A DNA stretch of 64,000 nt from Cyanobacteria bacterium SBLK (GTDB lineage: Bacteria; Cyanobacteriota; Cyanobacteriia; Cyanobacteriales; Spirulinaceae), in the NCBI GenBank assembly GCA_017746715.1, contig JAGHZQ010000056.1:38908-102907 (forward strand), written 5' to 3'. Of the stretch, positions 34,843 to 44,348 are shown piece by piece. Each line of letters starts with the position of its first letter. The stretch's first letter is position 1. Made by a program: the position numbers and the translations under genes. The notes below the pieces were generated by a model. It was not told the origin of the DNA. It was given only the letters and a program-made list of their open reading frames with translations, and did not search any database.

Positions 34843-35577
34843 ATGCTTGCAAATTCTTCACACTCGGTAATTCTAGCAACGGATTTAGATGGAACGTTTC
34901 TCGGGGGATTGGAACGTCAAAAGGCTGAATTTTATCAATATATTCAAGCCAATCGCGATCGCATCCTTCTCGTTTTCGTAACGGGACGCGAACTCGATAT
35001 TACTTTTGCCCTCTATGACGACCCTAATTTTCCCATTCCTGACTATATTATCGGGGATATTGGGACAACAATTGTTGAAGGAAAAACAGGCAAACCGATC
35101 CCGAGTTTACAAGATTGGGTTGCTCGAGAATGGAATAATTCTAATGAAAAGGTTAAAGCATTACTAGCTAACGAACCGGGGATTAAATTACAATCTGTAA
35201 TTACAGAATACCGAGTTTCTTATTATTATCAACCCGATCGCTTGCAGGCCAGTACATTAACTAAAATTGTTGAAGCAGGATATGATTATCTTCTTTCTAG
35301 CGATCGCTATTTGGATATTCTGCCCAAAGGGATCTCTAAAGGACCGACATTACTGAAGTTTATCGAAGAGATGAATCTCGAAGCTGAAAATGTTATTGTT
35401 TGTGGCGATACGTTAAACGATCTTTCTCTGTTTGCGACAGGATTAAAAGCGGTTGCAATGGGAAATTCAGAACCCAAATTAATTGAAAAAATTCGCCATC
35501 TCGATAATGTTTATATCAGTTCTCATCCCGGTGTAATGGCAATTTGGGATGGTTTAAAATTTTATGAGAAAGAGTAA
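34843..35577 (+). CDS. HAD-superfamily phosphatase (HAD-IIB/sucrose-phosphatase-like)
   Basis: A 244-residue phosphatase. The nucleophile motif is ATDLDGTFLGG (D14 and D16), motif II lies around VFVTGREL, the conserved Lys is in PKGISKGPTL, and motif IV is CGDTLNDLSL. The arrangement is that of HAD-IIB sugar phosphatases (sucrose-6-phosphatase and related). In this cluster it is a candidate for removing a sugar phosphate, possibly the heptose 7-phosphate step normally done by GmhB; that link is inference. It starts a four-gene plus-strand run with 5-8 bp gaps to 38926. Confidence 0.88.
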   Translation: MLANSSHSVILATDLDGTFLGGLERQKAEFYQYIQANRDRILLVFVTGRELDITFALYDDPNFPIPDYIIGDIGTTIVEGKTGKPIPSLQDWVAREWNNSNEKVKALLANEPGIKLQSVITEYRVSYYYQPDRLQASTLTKIVEAGYDYLLSSDRYLDILPKGISKGPTLLKFIEEMNLEAENVIVCGDTLNDLSLFATGLKAVAMGNSEPKLIEKIRHLDNVYISSHPGVMAIWDGLKFYEKE

Positions 35578-35582
35578 CGTTA

Positions 35583-36842
35583 ATGGCGATCGCACGGCTT
35601 GAACAAACAAGAAAATTGCTGAAACTTTTTCCACAAGAGTCCAAGCTCGCTGAAAGTCAGGCAAGAGTTTCCAGTCAGATTCAGGGTTATATGCCGATAT
35701 TAGAAGGATATCGCGGTCTAGCTTGTTTGCTTGTTTTTTTGATGCACTTTTATTCCGATCGCTTCAACCAAAATCAAAGTATTCTCGGCTCGATTTACGA
35801 TCGAATTTTGACGATTGGTTGGTGTGGAGTCGATGCTTTTTTTGTCCTTTCTGGTTTTCTCATTACCGGAATTCTTCTCGATAATAAAGATCGTGTTAAT
35901 TATTTTAAAAATTTCTATTTCAGGAGAATTTTGAGGATTTTCCCTCTTTACTATTTTGTTCTTATTATCATCTTTTTTGCATTAAATTCTCTTTTTATTC
36001 AAGATGAAAGCTATCGCCATCTTGAAACGTTACAAAGCTGGTATTGGTTATATTTACAAAATTGGGAAGTAACAATTCACAGTTATGCAAGTTTTCATAT
36101 CTTATCCCATTTTTGGAGTTTAGCCATTGAAGAGCAATTTTATCTCTTTTGGCCGTTTATTATTTATTTTCTTCCCAAGCGTTTTTTAGGTCTGGTAATT
36201 GCTATTTTTCTGATTATACCCCTTCTACTTCGTAATATCCTGTTGTTCCAAAATCTCCCCCCAGATTCTCTCAATATTCTCTATATGAACACATTTTGCC
36301 GAATGGACTCTCTCGCAATAGGAGCGGCGATCGCTTTTGGGTTGCGATCGGAGTATTGGCAACCCATAATACTGCGATACTCTCGTCTATTATTGTTCTT
36401 GAGTTCTGCCAGTTTAAGTGTTATTTTTATAGTCCGAGGAGGTTTGAATCCTGTAGATTTTTATATTCAATCATTGGGTTATTCTTTATTAGCAATTCTT
36501 TTCGCTTCCTTGCTCGTTTTCTCACTGAGTATTGAGGAAGGTGGCACTTTTCCTCGACTGTTATCTTGGTTTCCTTTACGCTATCTTGGACGTATTAGCT
36601 ATGGCTTTTATGTCTATCATTATTTAGCTTTATTCTTATTCCGCGATTCCTTAACTCAATATACACTGAATTTAACCCATTCATACTGGCTCAGTGAAAT
36701 CTTAGTATTTCTGTGTTTTGCCATTGCGATCGCCGCGATCGCTTCCCTCAGTTGGGTCGTTTTAGAAAAGCCTATTTTAAAACTCAAAAAATACTTTCCC
36801 ACTCGTCAAAGTTTAACTGCATTAAAAACCGATCCTTCCTAA
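35583..36842 (+). CDS. Acyltransferase-3 membrane protein (copy 1)
   Basis: A 419-residue OafA/NodX-type O-acyltransferase with about ten membrane helices. Family features: PILEGYRGLACLLVFLMHFY, DAFFVLSGFLITGILLDNK, RRILRIFPLYYF and HFWSLAIEEQFYLFWPF. These proteins move acetyl or other acyl groups onto surface sugars. It shares its plan and much sequence, including LEKPILKLKKYFPTRQ at the end, with the next gene. Start 5 bp after the HAD gene stop. Confidence 0.92.
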   Translation: MAIARLEQTRKLLKLFPQESKLAESQARVSSQIQGYMPILEGYRGLACLLVFLMHFYSDRFNQNQSILGSIYDRILTIGWCGVDAFFVLSGFLITGILLDNKDRVNYFKNFYFRRILRIFPLYYFVLIIIFFALNSLFIQDESYRHLETLQSWYWLYLQNWEVTIHSYASFHILSHFWSLAIEEQFYLFWPFIIYFLPKRFLGLVIAIFLIIPLLLRNILLFQNLPPDSLNILYMNTFCRMDSLAIGAAIAFGLRSEYWQPIILRYSRLLLFLSSASLSVIFIVRGGLNPVDFYIQSLGYSLLAILFASLLVFSLSIEEGGTFPRLLSWFPLRYLGRISYGFYVYHYLALFLFRDSLTQYTLNLTHSYWLSEILVFLCFAIAIAAIASLSWVVLEKPILKLKKYFPTRQSLTALKTDPS

Positions 36843-36849
36843 GTTTAAA

Positions 36850-38127
36850 ATGAAAGCGATTGCTAACATTATCATAATCTTATTGAGAGAATCAATGAAA
36901 TTTCTGAACAATCTCTGTATAGAGTCCGATATCAGTACGAAAAAAGATAAAGTTTCCCAACAGATTCGAGGATATATACCTATACTAGAAGGCTATCGCG
37001 GTATAGCTTGTCTGCTCGTTTTTTTTGTTCATATTTACTTCTCTCAATCCGAGCAAAATTTAAGTTTTTTTGCGGTTATTTATAATAAAATTCTTTCTAT
37101 TGGTTGGTGTGGTGTTGATGCTTTTTTTGTCTTATCGGGTTTTCTCATTACGGGAATTCTTCTTGACAATAAAGAAGAATCTCATTACTTTAAACATTTT
37201 TATATTCGCAGAGTTTTGAGAATTTTTCCACTTTATTATGTAACTCTTTCGATCTTTTTATTTCTTTTACGACCTGCATTAAATCAAGATGAAGGCTATC
37301 TTTATTTTGTTAGCATACAAAATTGGTATTGGTTGTATTTACAAAATTGGGAGATCGCTCTGCATGGTCGCGAGATTTTGCATTTTCTCTCCCATTTTTG
37401 GAGTTTGGCAGTTGAAGAACAATTTTATCTGTTTTGGCCATTTATTGTTTACTTTATTCCTCGACATTTTTTCGGAGGAACAATCGCATTTTTAATTACT
37501 TTTTCGATTCTTATCCGCAATATTCTTTTATTATCACACCTACCCAACCAATCTTTGATTATTCTCTATAGCAATACATTGTGTAGAATGGATTCTCTTG
37601 CAGTCGGTGCGGCGATCGCATTTCTGGTGCGATCGCCATATGGGTTGCCTTTACTCATTCGTTATTCTCGATTATTATTTCTTTTGAGTTCTTGTAGTTT
37701 AACTGCAATTTTTATAATTCGAGGTAAGTTCGATCGTCTCGATCCTCTCATCCAATCTTTTGGTTATTCTTTGTTAGCAATTTTCTTTGGTTCGTTACTC
37801 ATCTTTTCTCTATATCTTTCTGAAGATTGTTTGTTTGTACGAGTTTTATCTTGGTCGCCTTTTCGTCAACTGGGTCGCATTAGTTATAGTTTTTATATTT
37901 ATCACGTTCCTATTTTAGCCTTATTTCGGAACTCTCTGACCCGATATGCAATGGATCTAACTCGTTCTTATTGGGTTGGTGAATTCTTAGTTGTATTATT
38001 CTTTGGGATAGTAACTTTTGCCGTTGCATCTCTAAGCTGGCATATTTTAGAAAAGCCAATTTTAAAGCTCAAAAAATACTTTCCCACTCGTCAAAATCCA
38101 ACACCACTCAATCTGAATCTTCCTTAA
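36850..38127 (+). CDS. Acyltransferase-3 membrane protein (copy 2)
   Basis: A 425-residue paralogue of the preceding gene: PILEGYRGIACLLVFFVHIY, DAFFVLSGFLITGILLDNK, RRVLRIFPLYYV, HFWSLAVEEQFYLFWPF, and the same C-terminal LEKPILKLKKYFPTRQ. Its N-terminus is uncertain, since the frame starts at 36850 but a second ATG at 36895 (MKFLNNLC) is also possible. The tandem duplicates could act on different positions of one glycan. Confidence 0.92.
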   Translation: MKAIANIIIILLRESMKFLNNLCIESDISTKKDKVSQQIRGYIPILEGYRGIACLLVFFVHIYFSQSEQNLSFFAVIYNKILSIGWCGVDAFFVLSGFLITGILLDNKEESHYFKHFYIRRVLRIFPLYYVTLSIFLFLLRPALNQDEGYLYFVSIQNWYWLYLQNWEIALHGREILHFLSHFWSLAVEEQFYLFWPFIVYFIPRHFFGGTIAFLITFSILIRNILLLSHLPNQSLIILYSNTLCRMDSLAVGAAIAFLVRSPYGLPLLIRYSRLLFLLSSCSLTAIFIIRGKFDRLDPLIQSFGYSLLAIFFGSLLIFSLYLSEDCLFVRVLSWSPFRQLGRISYSFYIYHVPILALFRNSLTRYAMDLTRSYWVGEFLVVLFFGIVTFAVASLSWHILEKPILKLKKYFPTRQNPTPLNLNLP

Positions 38128-38134
38128 TTTTATC

Positions 38135-38926
38135 ATGAATGCAACCCTAAAATTGATGACCTTTAATCTCCGTTACGATCGCCCCGATCCCGGCGTACAA
38201 AATTGGCAGATGAGAAAAGAAGCGATCGTGGAACTCATTCATCACTACCAACCCGATTTAATGGGGACGCAAGAATTAAAACCCCATCAATTATCGGAAC
38301 TCAAAGCACTTCTTCCTCATTATAAAACAATAGGCGGCGATCGCCGAGGAGATGGAACGGATGAATATTGTACTATTTTTTATCATCCATCGAGAATAAA
38401 CTGTCTGGAAACAGAAGATTTTTATCTCAGTGAAACACCAGAAATTGCCGGCAGTATTACACCGCATTGGGATAATTACGCACCTCGCATGGTGACTTGG
38501 GGACTTTTTAAAATGGACAATCCACAGCGATCGCTCATTCTATTAAATACCCATTTTGCCCATCTCAGTCATAAAGCACGAGAATTCAGTGCCGAGTTAA
38601 TTATTCGTTATTGCGATCGCTTTCCGTTAGAAGAGTCTTACTTATTTTTAACCGGTGATTTTAATGCAGTTCCCAATAGTAAAGAACGAAAAATTTTAAA
38701 ACATCCCATAAGCGATCGTATTCATTTTCAAGATGCTCTAGAAAGTTTGACAACGAAAGAGCAAAAAACTTTTCATGGGTTTACGGGTCAAGCAACAACG
38801 GCGATCGATACAATTTACTACGATCGCCGTGTAAAGCTCCAAGATATAGCGGTCGAGCGGCAACAATGGCGAGGTGTTTTCCCGTCGGATCATTTTCCTA
38901 TTATTGCCTATCTTATTTTACCCTAA
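38135..38926 (+). CDS. Endonuclease/exonuclease/phosphatase-family hydrolase (cytoplasmic)
   Basis: A 263-residue EEP-fold enzyme with no signal or membrane segment. Motifs: LKLMTFNLRYD, MGTQELKPHQL (metal-binding Glu), LLNTHFAHLS, LTGDFNAVPNS and FPSDHFPIIAY. The sequence resembles the small family near sugar and sphingolipid phosphodiesterases rather than DNA nucleases, so a role on a phosphorylated sugar or lipid in the cluster is possible. It begins 8 bp after the second acyltransferase stop. Confidence 0.88.
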   Translation: MNATLKLMTFNLRYDRPDPGVQNWQMRKEAIVELIHHYQPDLMGTQELKPHQLSELKALLPHYKTIGGDRRGDGTDEYCTIFYHPSRINCLETEDFYLSETPEIAGSITPHWDNYAPRMVTWGLFKMDNPQRSLILLNTHFAHLSHKAREFSAELIIRYCDRFPLEESYLFLTGDFNAVPNSKERKILKHPISDRIHFQDALESLTTKEQKTFHGFTGQATTAIDTIYYDRRVKLQDIAVERQQWRGVFPSDHFPIIAYLILP

Positions 38927-38935
38927 AAATGGCTT

Positions 38936-40825
38936 TCAACTGAGTAATTCCCGAATTTTTTTCTCGATATCTTTTTCGTCAAGACCTTGATGAGTAAATT
39001 GTTCTGCTAAACCCCCACAGCCTTTCTTTGTACTGCCTAAATAGGCATATTTGGGTGTAAAGCCCCGCTCTAATAACCAAGAACCAAAATTGCTCCCCAG
39101 TCCCGTACGGCGATTGAGGGCTTCAACCACTACAATAAAGGGAGATGAACCGATTTTAGCCATCATGTCTTCATCGATCGCATTCAAAGTCGGTTTATTA
39201 ATTAATCCGACTTGAATTCCTTCCTGTTTAAAAGTTTCTATAACATTTAAAGCACGATAAAGTAATTCACCAAAGGTAACGATATAACCCGCAGTTCCTT
39301 CACGAATCATCTCATCTTTTCCGGGGATAAACGTATAATTTTCTCCATATATTTTTCGTCCATCTTCAGTCAGCATTGTAGGGACAGGAGAACGACTGGA
39401 AAAGAGAAAACGCAACCCCGATTGATGAAAAATTGTCTCGACACAAGCCTTCATTTGTCCGGCATCTGCGGGATAATAAATTCGGGTATTATCTCCTGAT
39501 TCTAAGCCATTATTGGCAAACATAATATTTAAACCAAAATGACAAGTATTATCGGCTAGATCGTCAATTCCTGAATGAGAAAAATTGCCTAAAACATTCG
39601 CTTGATTTAAACGTGCCATCGTAATTTCTGAGATGCACATTTCTAAAAAAGCACTATAGGTACTAAAAATTCCCTGTTTCCCCGTTTCCATGCCAAATCC
39701 CGCCGCAGCTGAGAAATTTCCCCGTTCCATAATGCCGCCGTTGTAGAATATTTCGGGATGATTTTGACTGATTTTATTGAGGCCGCAAGACTCGCCTAAA
39801 TCGCTATCAATACACATGACTTTTTCTCGCCGATCGCGATCGCTCATCTGACTTAAAATTTCCGCGACTGTCGCATCAAAAATATGTCGGGGTTTGCTTC
39901 CAGACCCTTGAAACGTATAAATTCGCTTCTCGGCTCGAGCCTCTTTTAACATTTCTACAGCACGAAGATGACCTCGTTTTTCTAGGTAAGCGATCGCTAA
40001 CTCACGAGACAGTGCATCGTGACCCAAAGGAGTCCCTTCAACACCTTCAATACCGGGACACATAGGACGATTATTTACGACAGCAACGGGGCCGGAAATG
40101 GCGATCGCTTGGCAAAGGCGAGCGTACAAATTATCTATATCTTCCCCATCCCCCGCAAGGACGGTCAAACCGTGACCGGCTAGAGTTTTCTCTAGATCGA
40201 ACTTTAAATACTCTGAAGGGTGTCCGGCAATTGTAGAATTATTATTGTCAACAATAATCTTGATGTTTAAATTGTGAGCTACAGATAAGCGAGCCGCTTC
40301 TGCGTCGTTTCCTTCCTGTTGCGAACCATCGGAACCCAAACAAAAAACAGCGCGATCGCGATTGGCCATTGCTACCCCATTAACATACGGCCACAAATGC
40401 CCCAACCGTCCCCCGCTAAATTGAATTCCCGGTGTCTCTCCTCGCTCTGGATGTCCGAAAAGCCCCCCGTGAGCCTCCCGGTAATGCAGCAGGCGATCGG
40501 CGTTCAAATCGCCTCGCAGGACGGCCATGAGGTATTGCGTCGCTACTCGGTGTCCGGCTTCATCGAAGAAAATGGGGACAAAGCGATCGGGCTGTCCGCG
40601 AAAGAAACTATCTAAAACAATCGCTTCGGGAATAGTATCATATGCTCCTCCTGTATGTCCTCCCAATCCTTTCGCTTCGCTAAAAGCAGTAAAAAAAACG
40701 ATGGCATCTCGACAAAGTTGAATATTTGCTTTTAGGGAATCTCTCTGCTCGTGGGTCAAGGTAGAATCAACAGGGTTTAATTTCAGAGGTGTGTAAGTCT
40801 CTAAATCGATAGGAAATTCAGTCAT
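38936..40825 (-). CDS. Divergent transketolase-family enzyme
   Basis: A 629-residue thiamine-diphosphate enzyme with N- and C-terminal halves of a transketolase in one chain. The diphosphate/metal motif is GSDGSQQEGNDAEAARLS followed by IVDNNNSTIAG; the pyrimidine-domain Glu lies in IFYNGGIMERGNFSAAAGFG. It lacks the SGHPG signature of the Calvin-cycle transketolase and instead has GLGGHTGGAYDTIPEA, so it is not the housekeeping copy. It may supply a special ketose such as sedoheptulose 7-phosphate to the heptose genes at 30-33 kb. That role, and its exact substrates, are inference. It reads opposite to the neighbouring genes. Confidence 0.88.
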   Translation of the reverse strand: MTEFPIDLETYTPLKLNPVDSTLTHEQRDSLKANIQLCRDAIVFFTAFSEAKGLGGHTGGAYDTIPEAIVLDSFFRGQPDRFVPIFFDEAGHRVATQYLMAVLRGDLNADRLLHYREAHGGLFGHPERGETPGIQFSGGRLGHLWPYVNGVAMANRDRAVFCLGSDGSQQEGNDAEAARLSVAHNLNIKIIVDNNNSTIAGHPSEYLKFDLEKTLAGHGLTVLAGDGEDIDNLYARLCQAIAISGPVAVVNNRPMCPGIEGVEGTPLGHDALSRELAIAYLEKRGHLRAVEMLKEARAEKRIYTFQGSGSKPRHIFDATVAEILSQMSDRDRREKVMCIDSDLGESCGLNKISQNHPEIFYNGGIMERGNFSAAAGFGMETGKQGIFSTYSAFLEMCISEITMARLNQANVLGNFSHSGIDDLADNTCHFGLNIMFANNGLESGDNTRIYYPADAGQMKACVETIFHQSGLRFLFSSRSPVPTMLTEDGRKIYGENYTFIPGKDEMIREGTAGYIVTFGELLYRALNVIETFKQEGIQVGLINKPTLNAIDEDMMAKIGSSPFIVVVEALNRRTGLGSNFGSWLLERGFTPKYAYLGSTKKGCGGLAEQFTHQGLDEKDIEKKIRELLS

Positions 40826-40939
40826 TGCAATTCACAAAAATTCAACTGTTATTGAGATTTGGCTTGACCAACATTAGCATTACAAGAGAAAATTATTATC
40901 TATCTAATCTAAAAAAAAGATTAAGTTCACACAAGTATT

Positions 40940-40970
40940 TTGTAAGATAGAGATATTGTCATAATATAAT
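40940..40970 (+). promoter_or_regulatory. Candidate promoter of the methyltransferase gene
   Basis: TTGTAA (40940-40945), a 19-base spacer and TATAAT (40965-40970), about 26 bases before the ATG at 40997. The -10 box is consensus; the spacing is slightly long. Confidence 0.4.
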
Positions 40971-40996
40971 CCCGATCGATTCCAATTTTAAAACTA

Positions 40997-41770
40997 ATGT
41001 TTTCTTCAATATTAGAATTTCAAGCCAAAGCTCAATTAGAATTGAAAATTTTACAATTCAGAATTAAAAATCTTAGAAAACAAAATTTTAAATGTCCGAT
41101 TTGCGGCTATCACGGACCTTTTTTTGATATGTCTTTGTCCATAGGAGTGGATGTCGAACACGAGCGTTGTATTCGATGTCGTTCTTGGACGCGGCATCGC
41201 TTACAACAATTAGTTATCGATGAAATATTTAAAAACTACGACCCTACCCATAAAAGAATTTTACATTTTGCCCCAGAACATTTCTTTCAGAAACAATTTA
41301 AAAACAAATTTAAAGATTACACGAGTGCAGATATTGCCATGGAAGGAGTAGATGTTCAGTGTGACATGATAGATTTGCCTTTTAAAGATGCAGAGTTTGA
41401 CTTTGTTTGTGCTTGTCACGTACTCGAACATATTCGGGATGATATCAAGGCTATTTCTGAAATTAGAAGAGTTTTAAAACCTAATGGAATTGCTATATTA
41501 GCCGTGCCTATTATTGGCAAACAAACAATAGAGTATCCAGAAGCTAATCCTCATGAATGGGATCATGTAAGAGCTCCTGGGGAAGACTATTTTGAGAGAT
41601 ATGCCCAGTTTTTTTCAGAGGTTAAGCAGTACCGCTCTACAGATTTTCCTGACATCTATCAACTCTTTATTAATGAGGATAGAAGTCTATTTCCGAACGA
41701 TCGATGTCCTTTACGTCCAACAATTCAAGGGAATAAACATATTGATTATATTCCAGTTTGTTATGTCTAG
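40997..41770 (+). CDS. SAM-dependent methyltransferase with N-terminal zinc ribbon
   Basis: A 257-residue class I methyltransferase. An N-terminal four-Cys ribbon (FKCPICGYHG and ERCIRCRSW) precedes the Rossmann core: RILHFAPEHFFQ (motif I region), YTSADIAMEGVDVQCDMIDL, DFVCACHVLEHI (post-motif typical of Methyltransf_11) and RRVLKPNGIAILAVPI. Such ribbon-bearing methyltransferases occur in polysaccharide and natural-product clusters. The gene is AT-rich with no GCGATCGC octamer. Target unknown, probably a sugar or small molecule. Confidence 0.88.
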   Translation: MFSSILEFQAKAQLELKILQFRIKNLRKQNFKCPICGYHGPFFDMSLSIGVDVEHERCIRCRSWTRHRLQQLVIDEIFKNYDPTHKRILHFAPEHFFQKQFKNKFKDYTSADIAMEGVDVQCDMIDLPFKDAEFDFVCACHVLEHIRDDIKAISEIRRVLKPNGIAILAVPIIGKQTIEYPEANPHEWDHVRAPGEDYFERYAQFFSEVKQYRSTDFPDIYQLFINEDRSLFPNDRCPLRPTIQGNKHIDYIPVCYV

Positions 41771-41801
41771 AGTGAAGGGAATTAGCAAAAGAACTAAAAA
41801 A

Positions 41802-42569
41802 TTACATTAAACTGACACCACCGTTAACGCATAAATATTGTCCCGTCACAAAAGAAGATTCTTCGCTGGCAAAATAGAGGACGGTATCGGCAATATCTTG
41901 AGGAATACCAACGCGCTTTACGGGAACTCTGGTATTTTCATAACTCTCCTTTTTCTGTTGAAAATTGGGTTCGCTAAAATGTCGTTCTACAGGTATCCAT
42001 CCCGGTGCAACGGTATTTACAGTAATACCAAAAGGAGCGAGTTCCGTTGCCATGCTGCGCGTAAAACCGACTTGTCCTTGTTTGGCAGTAACATAGGCAC
42101 TAAAATTGTTCACCGTGCGAAAACAAACATCGCTACTAATGTTAATAAGACGTCCCCATTTTTGCTGTTTCATTACAGGCAAACAAGCACGAGTTAGGAG
42201 ATAAGGACTCTTAATGAAAAAATCGATCGCTGTTTGAAAGATTTCCCAAGTCTGCTCCTCAAAAGGAATTTGCGGGATATCTACTCCTGCATTTAAAACT
42301 AAGATATCAACCGGGCCGAGTTGTTGAGCGATCGCCTCATACATCTCTCTAACATCTTTTTCTTGGGTCGCATCGCCTTGCACTAAAATTGCTTGGCATC
42401 CCTGTTTTTGGATCGCGGTTAAAGTTTGTTCGGCGCGATCGCGATCGCGATGATAGTTTAAGGCAATTTTAGCACCGCACTGTCCCAATTTTAGCGCGAT
42501 CGCTTTCCCTAAACCCGCACTACTTCCAGTCACTAATGCAATATGACCTTCTAAAGAAAATAAGCTCAT
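41802..42569 (-). CDS. Short-chain dehydrogenase/reductase
   Basis: A 255-residue SDR. Motifs: VTGSSAGLGKAIALKLG (dinucleotide binding), LNAGVDIPQIP, the catalytic Ser in INISSDVCF and YVTAK (Tyr-Lys), and SFVTGQYLCVNGGVSLM at the end. It fits the FabG/glucose 1-dehydrogenase type and probably oxidises or reduces a sugar or a cyclitol using NAD(P). It is transcribed with the TIM-barrel isomerase and glycosyltransferase genes on the same strand (gaps 25 and 14 bp). Confidence 0.92.
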   Translation of the reverse strand: MSLFSLEGHIALVTGSSAGLGKAIALKLGQCGAKIALNYHRDRDRAEQTLTAIQKQGCQAILVQGDATQEKDVREMYEAIAQQLGPVDILVLNAGVDIPQIPFEEQTWEIFQTAIDFFIKSPYLLTRACLPVMKQQKWGRLINISSDVCFRTVNNFSAYVTAKQGQVGFTRSMATELAPFGITVNTVAPGWIPVERHFSEPNFQQKKESYENTRVPVKRVGIPQDIADTVLYFASEESSFVTGQYLCVNGGVSLM

Positions 42570-42594
42570 AGTTTGGCGATAAACTCATCATTGT

Positions 42595-43431
42595 TTACAC
42601 TTTTTCTAGCATGGCTTGCAGATTTTGCAAACTGACTGTCGTGCCGCGTTTAATATCTTCAGGATTTTCATATTCCACGGCCCAATAACCCTGATAGCCG
42701 GAATTACGGAGTTCTTGAATAATCGGCAGCCAGTTAATTTCTCCTTCGCCAAAAGCGCAAAATTGCGGCGCATTATTAACCCAGCGAACATCTTTCCAAT
42801 GACTGTAATTCACCCAAGGTAAAATGTAGCGCAGTGCCATTAAAGGATCGGTTCCTTGGTTTAAAAAATTCGCCGGATCGTAATTGAGTCCAACCGCCGA
42901 ACTTTGTACGCCTTCCATAATTCTTGCGATTCTTTGCCCTGTTGCTGTCGGTCCGCCATGATTTTCAATGGTAATTTTAATACCTCGTTCTTCTGCATAA
43001 TTTCCCACTGTTGTAAACGCACGTTGTAGCTGAGGAAATACTTCAGCAGGAGGGCTATCATTGCGATGTTCTCCGGACAGAAGCCGCACGAATTTTGCCC
43101 CTAAAATTTTAGCCGCATCGATAAAACCGCGAACTTTTTGCAGTTGTTCTTCGAGTACTGATTCATCGGGAGTTGCAAAGTTATTTCGTCCCGCTACGCA
43201 AATAATATTAACCCCCGCTTCTTTAGACCAAGCGGCAATGTTTCTGGTGGCTTCTTCGCCACCGCGATCGAGTAAATGTTTGGGAGCATTGGGATGAGCA
43301 TTCACTTCAACGGCTTGAATATCAAGACCTTTTATCCATTGAAAATAATCTAAGATTTCAACTTCTCTCCATCCCCATGCAGCACAAGCAAATTGAGAGG
43401 ATTTAACGGGAAGATTCCCTGAATTTGACAT
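42595..43431 (-). CDS. Sugar phosphate isomerase/epimerase-type TIM barrel
   Basis: A 278-residue xylose-isomerase-like TIM barrel. Conserved metal-ligand segments: GIKITIENHGGPTATG (Glu), LNYDPANFLNQG (Asp), YSHWKDVRW and GYQGYWAVEYENPE. The family includes hydroxypyruvate, inosose and other sugar isomerases and epimerases. AGGAG lies 8 bases before the ATG. With the adjacent SDR it could oxidise and isomerise one sugar; the pairing with inositol-type dehydrogenases elsewhere supports this only loosely. Confidence 0.88.
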   Translation of the reverse strand: MSNSGNLPVKSSQFACAAWGWREVEILDYFQWIKGLDIQAVEVNAHPNAPKHLLDRGGEEATRNIAAWSKEAGVNIICVAGRNNFATPDESVLEEQLQKVRGFIDAAKILGAKFVRLLSGEHRNDSPPAEVFPQLQRAFTTVGNYAEERGIKITIENHGGPTATGQRIARIMEGVQSSAVGLNYDPANFLNQGTDPLMALRYILPWVNYSHWKDVRWVNNAPQFCAFGEGEINWLPIIQELRNSGYQGYWAVEYENPEDIKRGTTVSLQNLQAMLEKV

Positions 43432-43445
43432 GAGAAAAACTCCTT

Positions 43446-44249
43446 TTATTTTGCAATGTTGGAAACAAAATTTTGATTAATGGTTTCCCCTCGCGTTGCG
43501 ATTAATCTTGCGATTGTTTCTGCAAAGAGAGAATCGGGAATTGATAAGCCTTTATATTCTTTATTTCTAAAGGAAAAACATAAGTTAGCGGCATATACTG
43601 GGGATTCTAGCGATCGCTCATAGAGATTTAATATCTCTGGCTCATTATTAACGATTCCGTGCATGAGAATCGGACTAAATAAACCAATCTGATGAAATAA
43701 GGGAAGTTCGATAAGTTCGTGCAATTTAGTCAAAAATTTAGTGCTGACGCAAAGTTTAGATAAATACCCCGTATTCTTTTTTACAATAGACTGACAGGCA
43801 TCAATATAAAAGTCTAAAAAATTATTATTTTTGGCAAACATGACGAGAGAATTGGTTACTTTTTGAGTACAAAAAATTTCTCCTGTTCCCAAATCGATTC
43901 CATCTGCTGTATCCAACCAGACTTCGCGACAGACTAAATAATTTTCTGCGGTCTCAACTTTTAAGCGATCGCGATCGAAAACGACAATATCGGCATCCAT
44001 CCAGATGGCGCGATCGTATCCTTCTGTCAGAAACTTTTTGGCAAGTTGCAAGCGAGCTAGATCGGCAATAACATTGATTTTTCCTTGCACTTTCTCAATA
44101 TACCAATCGGGGACATAATCAAAAAAATTATCTTCCCTTTGATAATCAAATCCCTGAAACATTGCCCAATCTCGAACGGTTTCTAAACAGCGATCGATCC
44201 ACCTAGGCGTTTCATCAGCTTGGAAAGATTGATAAACAATAGTTTTCAC
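43446..44249 (-). CDS. Putative glycosyltransferase with DxD motif
   Basis: A 267-residue protein beginning MKTIVYQSFQADETPRWIDR. The segment RAIWMDADIVVFDRDRL contains the DxD-like metal and sugar-nucleotide site of GT-A enzymes, and QGKINVIADLARLQLAKKFL precedes it as in many of these. The closest families I can suggest are small galactosyl- or hexosyltransferases; I do not recognise a specific one. It is the first gene of the minus-strand GT-isomerase-SDR set. Confidence 0.75.
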   Translation of the reverse strand: MKTIVYQSFQADETPRWIDRCLETVRDWAMFQGFDYQREDNFFDYVPDWYIEKVQGKINVIADLARLQLAKKFLTEGYDRAIWMDADIVVFDRDRLKVETAENYLVCREVWLDTADGIDLGTGEIFCTQKVTNSLVMFAKNNNFLDFYIDACQSIVKKNTGYLSKLCVSTKFLTKLHELIELPLFHQIGLFSPILMHGIVNNEPEILNLYERSLESPVYAANLCFSFRNKEYKGLSIPDSLFAETIARLIATRGETINQNFVSNIAK

Positions 44250-44348
44250 AGTTATCCCAAAATATAATGATAGAATCTAGATAATTCAGTGGTTTTATTA
44301 GAACATAAAAAGAGGAGGGTGCAACATTATTTTGCGTTTTTTTAATAT

